Assembly: GCA_030248295.1 (NCBI GenBank)
Contig: JASANH010001463.1
Location: 62,001 to 126,000, forward strand
Reading direction: 5' to 3'
Origin: Mesodorylaimus sp. YZB2_4
Lineage: Eukaryota; Nematoda; Enoplea; Dorylaimida; Dorylaimidae
DNA length: 64,000 bases
How positions within the stretch are numbered: the stretch's first letter is position 1; every line of letters starts with the position of its first letter. Positions 1 to 11,412 of this stretch are shown here, piece by piece. The notes beneath the pieces were generated by a model. That model was given only the letters and a program-made list of their open reading frames with translations, was not told the DNA's origin and searched no databases. Position numbers and translations under genes: made by a program.

Positions 1-540
1 TCCGAGGTTTTTGGGTACCGTATATAATGCCTTTGTCCGTTCTGTGCTTATATGGTGCCATATGCTGGATCCTGTGCTGGATAAGGACATTCGAGAATTA
101 GAACGAGCTTAGTTTTATGCGTTGAGATTATATTTGAACGATCTTCGCGTAACTTATAAAGATGGGCTGAAAGAAGCTGGGTGGTCTTCATTGAATGATA
201 GAAGGAAAGGACTGAAATTGTGCCAGTTTTATAACTTTTATCACGGGGTACATGATTTTCCTAATAGCTGCTTTGTGCATCGAGTGGCTCCTCGTGATAG
301 TTGTCAGATACGTGAACCACATCATCTTATCGTGCCCAGACATTATTTCGAGGTTCATAAACAAAGCTTTTCCTTTTCTAGCACTGAATTATGGAATAGT
401 GTATCCTGGGAAACGAGTTGGGCGTCTTACTCTTATTTTCGTTCGACTGTTTTCGGTACTCATTGTAATTAATGGTTTCTGTGTAACTCTTTTAAAGTGT
501 TTCTTGGACTTCAAGTGCGCTTTAGCGTTTGTTCAATGAA
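1..540 (+). pseudogene. LINE reverse-transcriptase C-terminal relic
   Basis: The first ~470 bases translate to the end of a non-LTR retrotransposon polyprotein. The pattern runs D-I-R-E-L-E-R-A, then an ALRLYL-type helix, then a stretch with DRRKGLKL and FYHGV, as seen in the region after the RT thumb of Jockey/CR1-like elements. A TAG interrupts the frame directly after ELERA (near 109), where the related fragment at 20.4-20.9 kb has Q, so the copy is dead. The fragment is cut by the window edge, and no endonuclease or catalytic RT motif is present. The family call rests on resemblance only; the exact LINE clade cannot be named. Confidence 0.55.
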
Positions 541-2617
541 GTAAATATGATGATATGATGATGATATTGAACTGACAACGAGGCAGGAGGATTACTGTAG
601 GCACCCGATCTATTGGTTGACTTGTGCCATCAGCACCAGTTCCTATTTGCTTGAGCGGCAAGATCAAGCTTGACCTCAACAGTTGTACTAAGAATACATG
701 GGCGCTAAAGCACCGCGACCTCGCTTGCATTTTTCCCCGTCTTTATTCGGTTTTAGGACAACTTTTTGTTTTCGCGCCGGCTCCTACGATACCTACCCGT
801 GTAATACGCAGTTATATGCTACAACACGCGAACACTAGTTGTCCTGAACAGAGTCGTCCTAAAAGTTGACCTAAATGACTTGACTTGTCCTGGCTTTCAT
901 GCAACGGGCCCCAGTACCCCCAAACCCACATACAAGTATACAGGCACAACTCGCAAAAGCACATCAACCGCCACGCGATCGGGTAAGTAGGCACTTACGA
1001 GTAGCTGATGACAGCCCGACCGTACTATCTAGGTATACTGTATTTTCAGGTGTTTAACGTTTAGGGCCTTCAGCACTTCTGCTCGTCGCTACGTTGGCTA
1101 ACTTATTCAACATGACTTCATGTGTCCTGTTGTTTCTTTTGTGCTCCTTTTGCTGTTGTCCTGTGTCCTGTCGGCCTGTTGCATCACAATCCGCAGCCTC
1201 CCGGTAACACCTATCCCAAATAATCAGCCCCTTTCTGTCCCTCGCGACTGTCTGATACCTTTTCTGAAGACCAAACATGGCATACAGTTTGACCACACAT
1301 TTACATACCCATTGACCAACACATTTTGAGCTAACCCTTCGATCGTTCAAGCTAAAACGAAAGATCAATAGCAGCAAACAGTCTGTGATCCGATAAGCCT
1401 GACTCATCATGCGAAGTCTTCATTGCCTGCATCAGTTCGCCGAAGGAGTGGAATTTTAGATATTAGCCCATTCGGCTTCATAACAAACCACAAAGAAAGC
1501 AGGTTGTGAAATCCAGCAGCTGTGTTTTGGAATGGCACTTACTTTTCTCATAGACAGACTTCTGGTGCACGTGATACTCGAGGGGGATCGAGTGACCGTC
1601 AGCTGAACTCGAGCGCTTTCACTGGGGGCGGGGGGGGGTACTGGAAAGGTTAGAGAGCAGTTGGACTATGTTTTGACACAGCTGTCGCACATGAAAGCAC
1701 AATTAAAGGTCGACAAGTCAGAAAACGGTTTCGCGAGCTGAGTGACGAAAAACAAACACTGCCTCGTCCACATGGATGATTTAAAAAAGTGAACGAGGAC
1801 AGGAAGAACCTACGCCACAATTAACATATGGTGCTAGGGCCAAGTGAATCGTTGGCGGTCCAAGCTTACCAAGGGACCAATCAATATCCTGATTTTGGCT
1901 TTGTTGCACCTGGGCGTGCTCTCGTTACCATCTGGCTTGGTAGCACGACTACTGCAAATGCATCAGATGGTCCTTGGAAGGCATCCTGGTCCCTTTTACA
2001 GGGTTATATGGCAAGTGATCCTGCATGGAGCCAGCAGAGCCGTATCAGTCAGACTGCTGCTTTTTCGTGTGCTGGAAGTTCTGGTTGGCTGCTCTGGGAC
2101 ATGGACGTGATGTGCATTTCACAAATACTAACCCAAACTGACGCGACAATTTGCTCGCAAGCACTGATCGTGGATTCAGTGTTCTGTCTTTCAGTGAAGA
2201 ATCAGGATTATTGCGCACCTGAACCATCAGGAGGGTAAAGTACAAAAATTCAAAATAACTGTGAGTAGGGCAGGAAAAAGTTTATTGCTAGATAGGATAT
2301 CCAAATCCAGTGCGGCAGTGAGGACGTAAATGCTGGTCCGGCAAACAGCGACACATGCATGGAGTGGTAGCTGGACCGTCAGTCGTCAAGGTACGCTTCC
2401 TAATCACCCACAAATGTATGTTGAAAATTCCCTCCTGCATGTCTTCGCGCGGTGTTTCGCCTGGCATGTGTCTCCTTTCCTCTCTCACGCAGTGTTCACC
2501 AGTTGCAGTCGCAGTGCTGGCATGACCGGTCAAAGCGCAGTTTTTTACGCTGCCATTCCTCTGTGGCATGCCTACTGTCGATCTGCCTGTGCATATCGTC
2601 GGTCGGGCCGGTCGATA
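541..2617. other. Intergenic, no gene recognised
   Basis: About 2.1 kb upstream of the first kinase gene. Several ORFs of 60-140 codons occur on both strands, including one at 1828-2238, but they overlap each other in different frames, show no domain and lack supporting splice structure. A G-rich run lies near 1625-1638. No promoter element was identified with confidence. Confidence 0.5.
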
Positions 2618-4901
2618 ATGGGTTGCTGCTGCTCTTCTTCCAGTGCTCAAAGTCAACGAAAGCGACATGCACGTGCGAGACACCATGGTGATTCGAGACG
2701 GGCATCAGGAATACGTTCACCGCGCCAAGCTTCGAATGCTGGTGGAAGTCGCGCGCGATCTCGTTCGCCCTCTTTGCACTCGTCGCGCTCGCCCAGTACG
2801 ATTGACTGCCGCAGGTTCTTATTCGTTTTTTCGTGAATTCCTCTTCAAGGGGGCCAAATAGCAGACGCAGTCTACTACGTGGCCCTGTGGGACTACGAAG
2901 CACGTTCGAATTCGGAGATCTCAATGAGCAAGGGCGATCGGGCCCTGGAAGTGGACGCTGAAGAGTATGTTACTGCATTTTTCGCTTTATTTTGCCCTAC
3001 AAATTTCTTTTTTAGCGGGCCGGAATGGTTGTTCCTGTCCCACTCCGGTGGCCAACGTTGTGGAACCGGCTATGTTCAACGCAGCTTCGTCGCTAGAGCT
3101 GGGTCATTGGAGGCCGAATCGTGAGTGCCCGAGTCGGGGCCATCTCTGCTCGCCTTATTCGAACTTCTCTAAACTTTTAGCTGGTTCTTTGGCCGAATCA
3201 GTGAAGCTGAAGCCGACAATCTGCTGAACGGGACTCCGGACGGCACCTTCCTCATTCGACAGCGCAACAAACCAGAGGGCAACAATCGTGAGTGCGGTCT
3301 TTTAGAATCCCCATCGAGCTAGTAAATCGATGCCCTTTTCAGGGTACGTTCTGTGCGTGCAATTCGTCAACACCCAAAAACATTACTTCATCAAAAGTGT
3401 ACGCGAAAAAGGCATCGAATTGCACAGCATTCGTCATCCACGATTTACTTCGCTGCCTGAGCTGGTGACTTTCTATAAGAGTAAGTCGGCGCACCAAGGT
3501 CCTCTCGGTCCGCCTTCAGTTTGTCTGACTCTCCTTCTAGCCACGGACGATAAAGAGATATGCCACATTCTGACCAAACCAGCCTCGAAGCCGCAACCGA
3601 AACGCCGAGCGCTATCGACCGAAGTGCAAGAGAAGTGGCAAGAGATTTCGAGGGAACACTTGCGCAAGGAGGAGGAAGTGACCAGAAGCCACTTCGGGAA
3701 AGTTTACAAGGGTAAGCAGTACGCGCTTGTTTTGACCCACCCCATCGATCTGTCGGCCCTTTGGATACTTTTTCAGCCACGTGGACACCACCCTCTGGTT
3801 CGCCATCGACTGTATTCATGAAAGAGTTAAAGCTCGGAGAGGCTTGGATTCGCACGCAGTTCCTGGCCGAGGTGGTCGTCATGAAACACCTCGAGCACGT
3901 CCGCTTGGTCCAACTGTACGGCGTGGTCAGTGCGGGAGAGCCGTACTGCATTGTCACAGAGTACGTCGGGGATGGAAACCTGGCTTCGTTCTTGCGAAGA
4001 CGGAAGAAAGAGAGCAAATGGTTAGAAAAGAACATTCTGATCGATATCTGCGCCCAGGTAACGTAAAGGTTGAATTTACTTATCTTAGAAACCAGCATGA
4101 AAACTACTAGCCCCCAATAGGAATCGATCCCTCGCCATGGGATTACAAGCCCAGCCAGATCCCAGAAGAGCGTGCCAGCGACCCAGGAATGCAAGATTCT
4201 GGGCCAGTCTCACATCGGACGCCCCTGTTTCAGATTGCTGCTGGGATGGCGTACATGGAGACGAAGCGTGTCGTGCACGGGAATCTGACCGCGGAGAACA
4301 TTCTCCTCGAAAGTGCTGTGGACGAGTCGAGTCCGAAGCTGAAGGTGAAGATTTCCGAATTTGGTTCCGCGCGAATGCTTACCAGCACCTCACTCCCAAA
4401 AATAGACAGTAAGTGAAGGGGTCTGGTTCCGTCAGCTTATTCCCAGTAATTTCTGTTGCAGATCGACTATTTCTTCCAATAAAATGGATGGCACCCGAAG
4501 TCATTACCAAAGGAGCCTTTTCAGGTATTGTACCATTGTCTGCCCATGACCCTGTGCATCAGGTGGCTGTTTAGTGGCCTCGGACGTGTGGTCTTTCGGC
4601 GTCGTCTTGCACGAGGTGTTCAACTACGGGTCGGAGCCATTCGCTGGTAAGTTAGGTCGCGTCGTTTTTAACCCACTTCTCACAAATCTCCTTCCAAGGA
4701 ATGCCATCAGAGCGAGTACGAGCGTACGTGGTGGACGAAAGACGGCATCTCGATCGAGGCGACACCCCCGACTCTGTGTATCGTTTTCTGGAATCATGCT
4801 GGAGCTACCAGCCCGTTGATCGACCCAGCTTCCTTCGATGCTCCAATTTCCTCGACAACTTCTTCGCCAACGACCATCACTATTCCAAGCTCGACCCCTA
4901 G
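2618..4901 (+). CDS. Src-type SH3-SH2-pseudokinase (11 exons, 531 aa)
   Basis: Exons (all phases agree): 2618-2795, 2862-2964, 3016-3120, 3181-3287, 3343-3480, 3541-3711, 3777-4057, 4234-4408, 4462-4524, 4575-4646, 4699-4901. The start MGCCCS gives an N-myristoylation glycine with neighbouring cysteines for palmitoylation, followed by an Arg/Ser-rich unique region. SH3 begins at ALWDYE and SH2 at WFFGRI, with the phosphotyrosine-binding FLIR arginine intact. The kinase domain (about 250-525) keeps the ATP lysine (K283, FMKELK) and the APE and DVWSFG motifs. It has lost the glycine loop (TRSHFG), the catalytic aspartate (HRD is HGN, N378) and the DFG aspartate (EFG, E403), and there is no activation-loop tyrosine. 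It is therefore predicted to be a membrane-attached scaffold or allosteric partner without phosphotransfer. The second intron acceptor is ambiguous (2862 or 2865). Its closest visible relative is the intact kinase at 59475-62028. Confidence 0.9.
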
Positions 4902-5984
4902 AATGCAGGGATGTGATGGCCCGTCTGGTGTGTTGCGGCAATGAGTAGTCTGTGATAGGCAATGCTGACTACTGTACGCTGAATGGTCAATCAGCAGCAT
5001 GCAGCCGCTATGTACTGTAGCTCACAGCGTCAGTCATTACAGCACACACATCTCAAGAGGCCATAATGCCAAAAGAGTGTACGAGTAATTGTCTCTGAAT
5101 TAATCTGACGAGCAGACTGGACAGGAGATGACCACCAGATGGGCCTGGACTCGGCACGGGCGTTGGCTGAGAAGAATCCGTCCAATTCCCAGCTGGTGCT
5201 CGCATTCATTATAGCACACTGAGCTGATGAGCTGCGCCGAATGGGGTCGTGCGAGAGGGGGCGAGGGGCACTTGATGGGACAGGAAATCAGGCTAATCGC
5301 AAGCACAAAACGAGACGAAATCTAGAAGATAAAATGGCGGCAGTGTTATACGACTGGTCCGTACTAGGAGGGAGCGGTTGCGCCACGTCAAAAATCAATG
5401 CAGCCAACCAATCTTTTGACCTAGTCCATGGCTGAAACATTACCCTGACGGGTGACGCTCCCAGCCGCTGGCTCCAAGCTGAATATCGATTTCCAGTCGA
5501 ACCTCTACAGTAGAGCTTTGCTAGGGCACGAGGAGGCCACCAGCCTCCCATTCGCATCTCGCAAGTACAACAGGGGCCTAGTGAATAAAGTAATCAGAAG
5601 CACTGGATGCGTGATCAGTGCCAGTGACTGTCTGTTACAGATCATGACATTCATTATATTCCACTTGGTCGAATAGGAACCTTGAGGCATACTGTACTAA
5701 CTGGGCGGCATGCTGCCGTTCACTTACATATTTCAAAATGGCGACTTTGAGATACCGCTAAAAAGTGACAACAGACATGCACCTTCATCATGGCCAGCAG
5801 CGGTTGAGTTACCCACGGCCTGGCGCGCAGTGTCAGCGAGGCAAGGAAGGAGTGGGGTGTGGATCACGGCTATACACACCGTGGAGGTTGCGTGTCATTA
5901 CTGCATTAGGAAGACGATATGGGGCCAACTTTACTCTTCTCAAGTTCTCGATTTGGTCCACTTGCCTCGTCGCAAGTTGAAATC
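4902..5984. other. Intergenic with a dispersed-repeat piece
   Basis: Downstream of the pseudokinase stop. Bases ~5370-5470 resemble part of the ~195-bp repeat at 43550-43745 and 45070-45265 (shared core GGCTGAAACAT followed by an A/C-rich stretch and GACG). Nothing else is recognised. An open frame that starts at 5710 becomes recognisable only after 5985, where the LRR/mucin copy begins. Confidence 0.45.
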
Positions 5985-6430
5985 ATCCCAAACTGGATCT
6001 GTCTTTGGAGACAAAGCTAGCACGGCCTCCAAACCAGCAGTGATTTACACTGAAGCGGCGACTACAGCGAGCACCATTGTGAAGGCAGCGGGCACTACAG
6101 CCAAGTCTGATAGTGCTACAACAACCAACGTCATAACCAGCACGTCACCTGCACCTGGGGCTGGGGACGAGCACGATGAAGAAGGAGCAACTACGGCAAA
6201 GGGTAATGTCACTTCTGGGCCTGGCACTACCACCTCACAACTGACAACGCTCCTCACTATCAGCTCAACGACTCCACTGATTGCTCATCAGTTCAGCCAA
6301 CTAGTGACTACACTTTGGAGTCTATCCTCAGAAACCTGACCACTGTTGAGCCCGAGCCGACTGAATCCAATGTCACCAGCTCGATCAACGAAACCCCCAG
6401 CAAGTTAGCAATACTTCGAAGGCACTTGGT
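5985..6430 (+). pseudogene. Truncated copy of the LRR/mucin surface-protein gene
   Basis: The Thr/Ser-rich segment matches the stalk of the LRR protein at 26603-28426 almost phrase by phrase: DKASTASKPA, a TASTIVKA-type repeat, TSPAPG, DEHDEEGATTAKG and TSGPGTTTS. After that point small deletions shift the frame, and the protein ends at a stop at 6337-6339, although the DNA similarity continues to about 6430 (copy of 28276-28335). The signal peptide and all leucine-rich repeats are missing, and the sequence before 5985 does not match the parent gene. I read it as a 5'-truncated, frameshifted duplicate, probably not expressed as a functional protein. Confidence 0.8.
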
Positions 6431-8290
6431 AAAAAATCCACAGTGCACGAAACGGTTTCAATAGACAAGTTCATATCAACAGTTCATACTGACAAAATTT
6501 TCCAGCCCACGTGAGTAAAACTGATCAGTCATTCATCAAAATCTCCCCGCACCAACGCTTACTGGGAGATGCAGGACCGTAATATACTCGTCTAGTGCGG
6601 TTGGCCTCGAAATTGTTCTTCTCCCTTACGCAGTCACGTCGGACAGCAACGCGACAACACTTCGCCACACAGCCCTGGGTCACATGCCGATAATGCCAAT
6701 ACGAAAATTATTTGCGAAAAACTTGCTATGATAGAATATAAATTTTTTGATTATCCATTGCTCACAGTGACTGGCAATGACTTATACCATGGCTGCCTAG
6801 TACGTATTTCCCGCCACAAGCGGATGATGTTAGAATATCAAGGACACTGCTGCTTGATTGCGTGCTCTCCAAGTAATGTTGTCATTGGTAGGTTACACCC
6901 AAACAAATTGAATATCCGAGAGCCCTCACTTCCAGCGGCGTCACAAAAGTCCACCAGTTCATGCAAATACTTCGAAAAATCAGGCACTTCCAAAAATCCC
7001 TTATCTCCTCCTTTCACATCAAAGTTATTACAAGCTTACTGCTTGTTACAATGTTCACAAAACTAACTTGGACCTGCGCACTTACATGGCCTAAACATGC
7101 ATCATCCATGCCTAAACAAAGGTCAAACTACAGTACAAGAGAAGGTGACCAGCGTCCACATTTTTCAATGCTCAGCTAGTTTTCTCAGCATGTGCCCTCA
7201 CTGACTTGAAAATGGTATTTTGTAATAATGTAGATAAGATAAACAAAAAGCAAAAGCCTTGGCTGGGGGTCAATCATTATGACCCTTAGGTCATGACGAT
7301 TTAAAGCAACTATTGCCACAGGGCCAAGATGTGCAAACATACTCGGGGGCGCACGCAACCAGGGTGAGGGGGCTAAAATCGAAGGTAAGATGAGTGCAAA
7401 TATTGTTCAAGACTAACCACGTGTTATATTGTGTTGTTTGCTTGCGAGTGCGACAGCTCTTCTGCGCTCTCGTACCGGCGGGTTCGGGCTGATCTTACAA
7501 GCGAGCGGTCCAAGGTCTTTAATTTAGCCTGGTAGAAAGGCTTATTCCTGCAGAGTATCGATCACTAAGACCCCGATTCCAACAACCCCTCAGGCGTGTT
7601 TGCCGCGCCTCCCGAGGGTGCCTGCAACTGCTCTGTACCATGATACACTAGCCTGGCTGCTGGTCGAATGCACCCGGGCCTAAGATTCGCTGGAGAACAG
7701 TTCCACTGTCGATGGCGCAGTAAAGACTCAGTCACTGCCAGAGGCGCAGTCACCACCAGAGGATCCTTTACGAAGCACAACAAAGCACGACTAAGTCTCA
7801 ACCGTCCTAGATCTTACCCACATACAAATACGCAGACAAACCAAGTACCTGCCCCGTAGTCAACTCCTGAACTTATCCAGTATGAACCGAAGGAAACGAC
7901 GACCGCAGAGGCCTTTTGAGAGTATGCTCATCGAAGTCCCTGGATGGCGCCTGGCCTGCCCTACAGGTCTGTCTGAACAAAACAGATAAACCCGAATCGA
8001 GTGGAAACGAGCAAGGGAGAGCCCAAATCTCTCCCGGCGGCCTGCTCTTATACCGCTGATACCTCCCTGATACCGCCTGGCTCCTCCTTACCTAGCTCGA
8101 GCCGCACCCCCAAGAATTCCAGGCGCCCCCCAAGCGGCAAGTCACAACACGCGCTCATGATTGCATGTCCATTCGATAGACTTGAGTAGAGCATAACAAC
8201 AAAATTTTTAAACCACAGGTGGAGATGAAGCACAGTGGTGTACCCAAAGAAGGCAATGCGGGCAATGGTTCCCCAAACCAGAAAAGCACA
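6431..8290. repeat. Duplicated flanking block, copy 1
   Basis: Non-coding sequence collinear with the DNA downstream of the LRR gene. 6440-6590 matches 28985-29115 (shared TTTTCCAGCCCACGTGA), 6690-7430 matches 32410-33195 (shared TTTTTTGATTAT then TTGCTCACAGTG), and 8218-8280 matches 33253-33312. In this copy the first two pieces lie ~100 bp apart; in the other copy they are ~3.3 kb apart and flank the four-TM gene. 7430-8217 has no counterpart in the second copy. Confidence 0.75.
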
Positions 8291-8392
8291 GGGGAGGGTG
8301 GACCGTGTTGATGGTCATTGGTAAACCATCAAATCGCGGCAAGCACCTGATCTCAAGTCCCGCAGCGTGAGATAAAGCATAAAAGGCACAAA

Positions 8393-8530
8393 TGCAAGTG
8401 TAATAGGCGTGTTTGGCCTGTGGGGAAGGTTGTGTATTTGGTTGCCTTGACTGGTCGCCTCATACTCGGAGGAGTGTATCAGCTTGCATTCGTTGGCCGC
8501 TCGATACGCTCCTCCAGGTGAGGCAGTATG
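8393..8530 (+). repeat. Dispersed repeat, inverted copy at 58505-58640
   Basis: About 140 bp matching the reverse complement of 58505-58640, including GGAAGGTTGTGTATT, CCTTGACTGG and GGAGGAGTGTATC-type segments. The copies are 50 kb apart in opposite orientation and diverged, as expected of an old interspersed repeat. It also contains an internal near-palindrome (GGAGGAGTGTATC ... GATACGCTCCTCC) that could form a hairpin. Confidence 0.7.
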
Positions 8531-9918
8531 AAATTAAAGTGCCCAAAACATGAAAAATAAGTGGAGGGAAATCAACCTTGAGAGTGGCGGGAAATTCAAA
8601 ATTTGAAAAACAATAAATTTACTTGAGTCAATTAATTATGGTGTGAACGGATAGCGTGGGGAGCTAGGTTCTGTATGATGCCATTCCTCCTGGCCAAAAG
8701 TATTTCTCTGGCAGGTTTGCACAGACAGTCCTAAAGGTACTATTTTGAACTATGAACTGCTTGAATTCTGCCATCATGACGTGTTGGGGGACCAGTTTCC
8801 TGCTTGTCTGCTCCATTGACGTACATCTCTGGATGATACGAGCTGATTTGTGAGTCGCCCAGAGCCAGGTGTGCGAGGCCAGCATTGGACTTACTAAACA
8901 GCCGTCGAAGGCCCACTCCCACTCTGATCGTGTGCACGGGTTCCCAGTCTGCGTAGGACTGTGGCTCCCCAGTCAGGGTTGCTGACCCAAGCAAATGGGA
9001 GCAAACGCCTAACCATCTAAGCCAACGCGACTCCAGAATCAAGACCATGTCACTGCTGGTTACCCCATTCTTATTGTTTCAGGCGCCCTAATGATCTTTG
9101 GTGGCGGACCGAAGGCTCATGCGCTGGCGGAAGAACTGGCTTGGAAGAAGGCGCTGCATTTCTTCTTCGAAAATCTTGGGACTCCTGCGACCTTGAGTCC
9201 CTTAGAGACGGTGAACGTGAACAGCAAGCTGCGACCTGTCTGACGATGAGTGACCAAGGGATGTTTTTAAAGCTCACAATGTAGTGAATGTATGTCTTGA
9301 CATTGGCTGATAGGATATCACCTGATGTTGCTGCGAGAATTTTTAAAATAACTTCATGAACCTGGACCTTACAGAAAAAACAACAGGTGCTCAATGTCTG
9401 CGAAAATGAATCAAACCTTTGCATTGAAGGGCGCGACCTCAATGCAAAGGTGCAAGGGCAAAGGTCACAGACCTGGGGCGATTGCCCTGCGCAGTGCAGC
9501 CCAGGCAGCACTGCTGAGAAATAAAGACACCACAAAGTGTCTCAGGACATGGTAGGTCGTCCTAAACTTGAGACAGCTTGGTGTCCTAGGGGCTGACTGT
9601 GGAATGACTTAGGACTGTCCTAGAATTTAAGACATGCCTTGGGATTTAGAGCTGTGAACCTGCCCCCAGATCAGTTCACTGGAAGGCGGGAGCTTGAAAT
9701 GTTTTTCACCAACATTTCATTTTACTTTCTTTCGCTGTCAGAATACTCTGACCGGACGCAAGAAATTTTGACCTGACCCTGACCTTGACCGGCCCCTCAT
9801 AAAACTTTCTGACCTAACCCTGACCTTGACTAGATCCCAAAAACCTTTCTGACCTCGGCCCTGACTTTGACCAAGGGTCGGTCAGGGTCAAGGTACTGCT
9901 ACATATGTATGTAACCTA
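8531..9918. other. Repeat-rich intergenic region
   Basis: No gene recognised. 8790-9030 shares segments with 29837-30020 (GAGTCGCCCAGAGCCAG and CCAGTCAGGGTTGCTG), marking a dispersed repeat family. 9768-9900 is built from imperfect TGACC/TGACCCTGACCTTGACC units and reads partly as its own reverse complement at the right end. An ORF at 9071-9535 (minus) has no recognisable domain. Confidence 0.5.
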
Positions 9919-9949
9919 CGGAGGGAGTTCAAAAAGTTCGTAGCCTGAC
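9919..9949 (+). repeat. Mariner left terminal inverted repeat
   Basis: 31 bp beginning CGGAGGGAGTTC, preceded by TA at 9917-9918. It pairs with 11151-11181. Confidence 0.9.
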
Positions 9950-10089
9950 TACATTCCGCATGAGCAGCTGCAGTTAAATTTGTACTTTACACTGCCACAC
10001 ATCCAACTAGAATCCCTATAAAAAAATCACGCTAATTTATTCATGAGTTCTTGAGATATGGTCATCTATTCGGAATTGGGTCAGAGAAA

Positions 10090-10983
10090 TTACAAATTTT
10101 GTGCATCAGTCTGTCATCAAGTTTTTAACAAAGAAGGCCCACAGAAATTAGCGATCGGATTGTCTCAGTGTATGGCAATGGTGCACCTACATTGCCGTCA
10201 GTGAGAAAGTGGTCTACTTTGCTCAAACATTGGGGAGAATCGATTGAAGATGACCCAAGATCTGGACGACCAACTGAGGCGACACTGGCCAACAAATGCG
10301 ATGTTGTGGCAAAGATTGGGAAAGAAGACCTTCGAGCAAACGTTGTCTAGACAGCGAAGGAAATGGGCATTTCAGTGGATAGCGTCAGAACAATTTTACA
10401 AGAGAAATTGAATTTATCCAAGGTCTGCGCGAGATGTGTTCAAAAGACCTGGCAAACGTGCGAAGAGTTCAAACGTCAAATGAGCTTTTGGCAAGGATGT
10501 CGGCTGATCCAGATGATTTTTATGAAAGAACGGTTATGGATGATGAAGCCTGGATTCCCCACTTTGATCTGAGTCAAAACACGAATCGATACAGTGGCTG
10601 CCAATGGGTGCACATCCGCCAAAAAATTTCGCGTTCAGCAGTCATTGGGCGAGGTCATGGCAACAACTTTTTGGGATTGCAGCGGAATGTTAGTGATTGA
10701 TAATATGCCAGTCAAGACCACAATCACTGGGCAATATTTTGCCGATGTTATCCGCCGATTGCTTGAAGCGATCAAATCGAAACGGCGCGGGATGATGAAA
10801 GAGAAGGTGCTGCTGCTGATTGACGACGAGCCAGTTCACAAAGCACGCGTTGCTCAGGCTGCCATCGATGAACGGGGATTCAGACCAATCGATCATGCAC
10901 CATACAGTCCATACCTGGCACCCAGCGATTACTACCTAATCGGAAAATCCAAAAAACGTTTGAGGGTACAGATTTTCGAGTGA
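10090..10983 (+). pseudogene. Mariner transposase, inactivated (D,D34D)
   Basis: The helix-turn-helix region with DDPRSGRP occurs at 10168-10350 and ends in a TAG. The frame resumes after the stop, then shifts at about 10490 and again at about 10590. The first catalytic aspartate is in MDDEAW, the second in LLLIDDEPVH (normally HDN-A), and the third in LAPSDY; the second and third are separated by 34 residues, the mariner spacing. At least one stop and two frameshifts block a full-length protein, so the element could move only with enzyme supplied elsewhere. The last frame ends with TGA at 10981-10983. Confidence 0.9.
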
Positions 10984-11150
10984 TGAGGAAGTGAAACCAG
11001 CGACTGATGCGTATTTTGAGGGGTGTGAGTAATAATTCTTTTTACGGGTATGCACGCGGTGCACCAAAGTTTAAACAAGCGCGTTGGTCTAAGGGAACGT
11101 TATGTCGATGATGAATAAGCATGACATTGTACAGTTTCAATTAAAATGCG

Positions 11151-11181
11151 GTCAGGCTACGAACTTTTTGAACTCCCCTCG
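11151..11181 (-). repeat. Mariner right terminal inverted repeat
   Basis: Reverse complement of the left end with two mismatches near the tip; followed by TA at 11182-11183. Confidence 0.9.
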
Positions 11182-11326
11182 TATGCTGCTATGTAACCTA
11201 TGTACTGCTTCTCATGGCAGCACGAGAGCAAAAGAGTCAATGGAAGTTGATACAGGCAAGTAAACTGCAAGCAGATGCATCTTGTGAGGTTCTCTTTTTC
11301 CAAATGTTGTGTTTCACTCTTGCCCA

Positions 11327-11412
11327 ATAGACACCGGATCAGGTCGGGTTCAACCCGACGGGTCCGACCCGACCCGAAAGTCCCTGACCCGAAATTTCGG
11401 GTCGGGTTGACC
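11327..11412. repeat. GACCC-rich repeat block, left
   Basis: Imperfect GACCCGACCC units in both orientations, including CGGGTCGGGTTGACCCG, which can fold back on itself. It forms a pair with 12385-12515, about 1 kb away. The two blocks could be subterminal repeats of a non-autonomous transposon, but no clean ends or target duplication were found. Confidence 0.7.

Larger units (their letters stand above)
9919..11181 (+). mobile_element. Mariner-family transposon, 1263 bp, with TA duplications
   Basis: The ends are near-perfect 31-bp terminal inverted repeats, 9919-9949 and 11151-11181, sharing GAGTTCAAAAAGTTCGTAGC, with only two mismatches near the tip. Both ends are bounded by TA, the target duplicated by Tc1/mariner elements. 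The interior carries a broken transposase, annotated separately. Length (~1.26 kb), TIR length and the D,D34D signature all fit mariner. Both ends are complete, so inactivation came from point mutations and not truncation. Confidence 0.93.

Noticed and set aside
1828..2238. 136-codon ORF upstream of the first kinase
   Set aside because: No domain, no signal peptide, overlapping ORFs on both strands, and no splice partners; looks like chance open reading.
8472..8515. Rho-independent terminator-like hairpin
   Set aside because: Hairpin-forming, but the context is eukaryotic and it belongs to a dispersed repeat.
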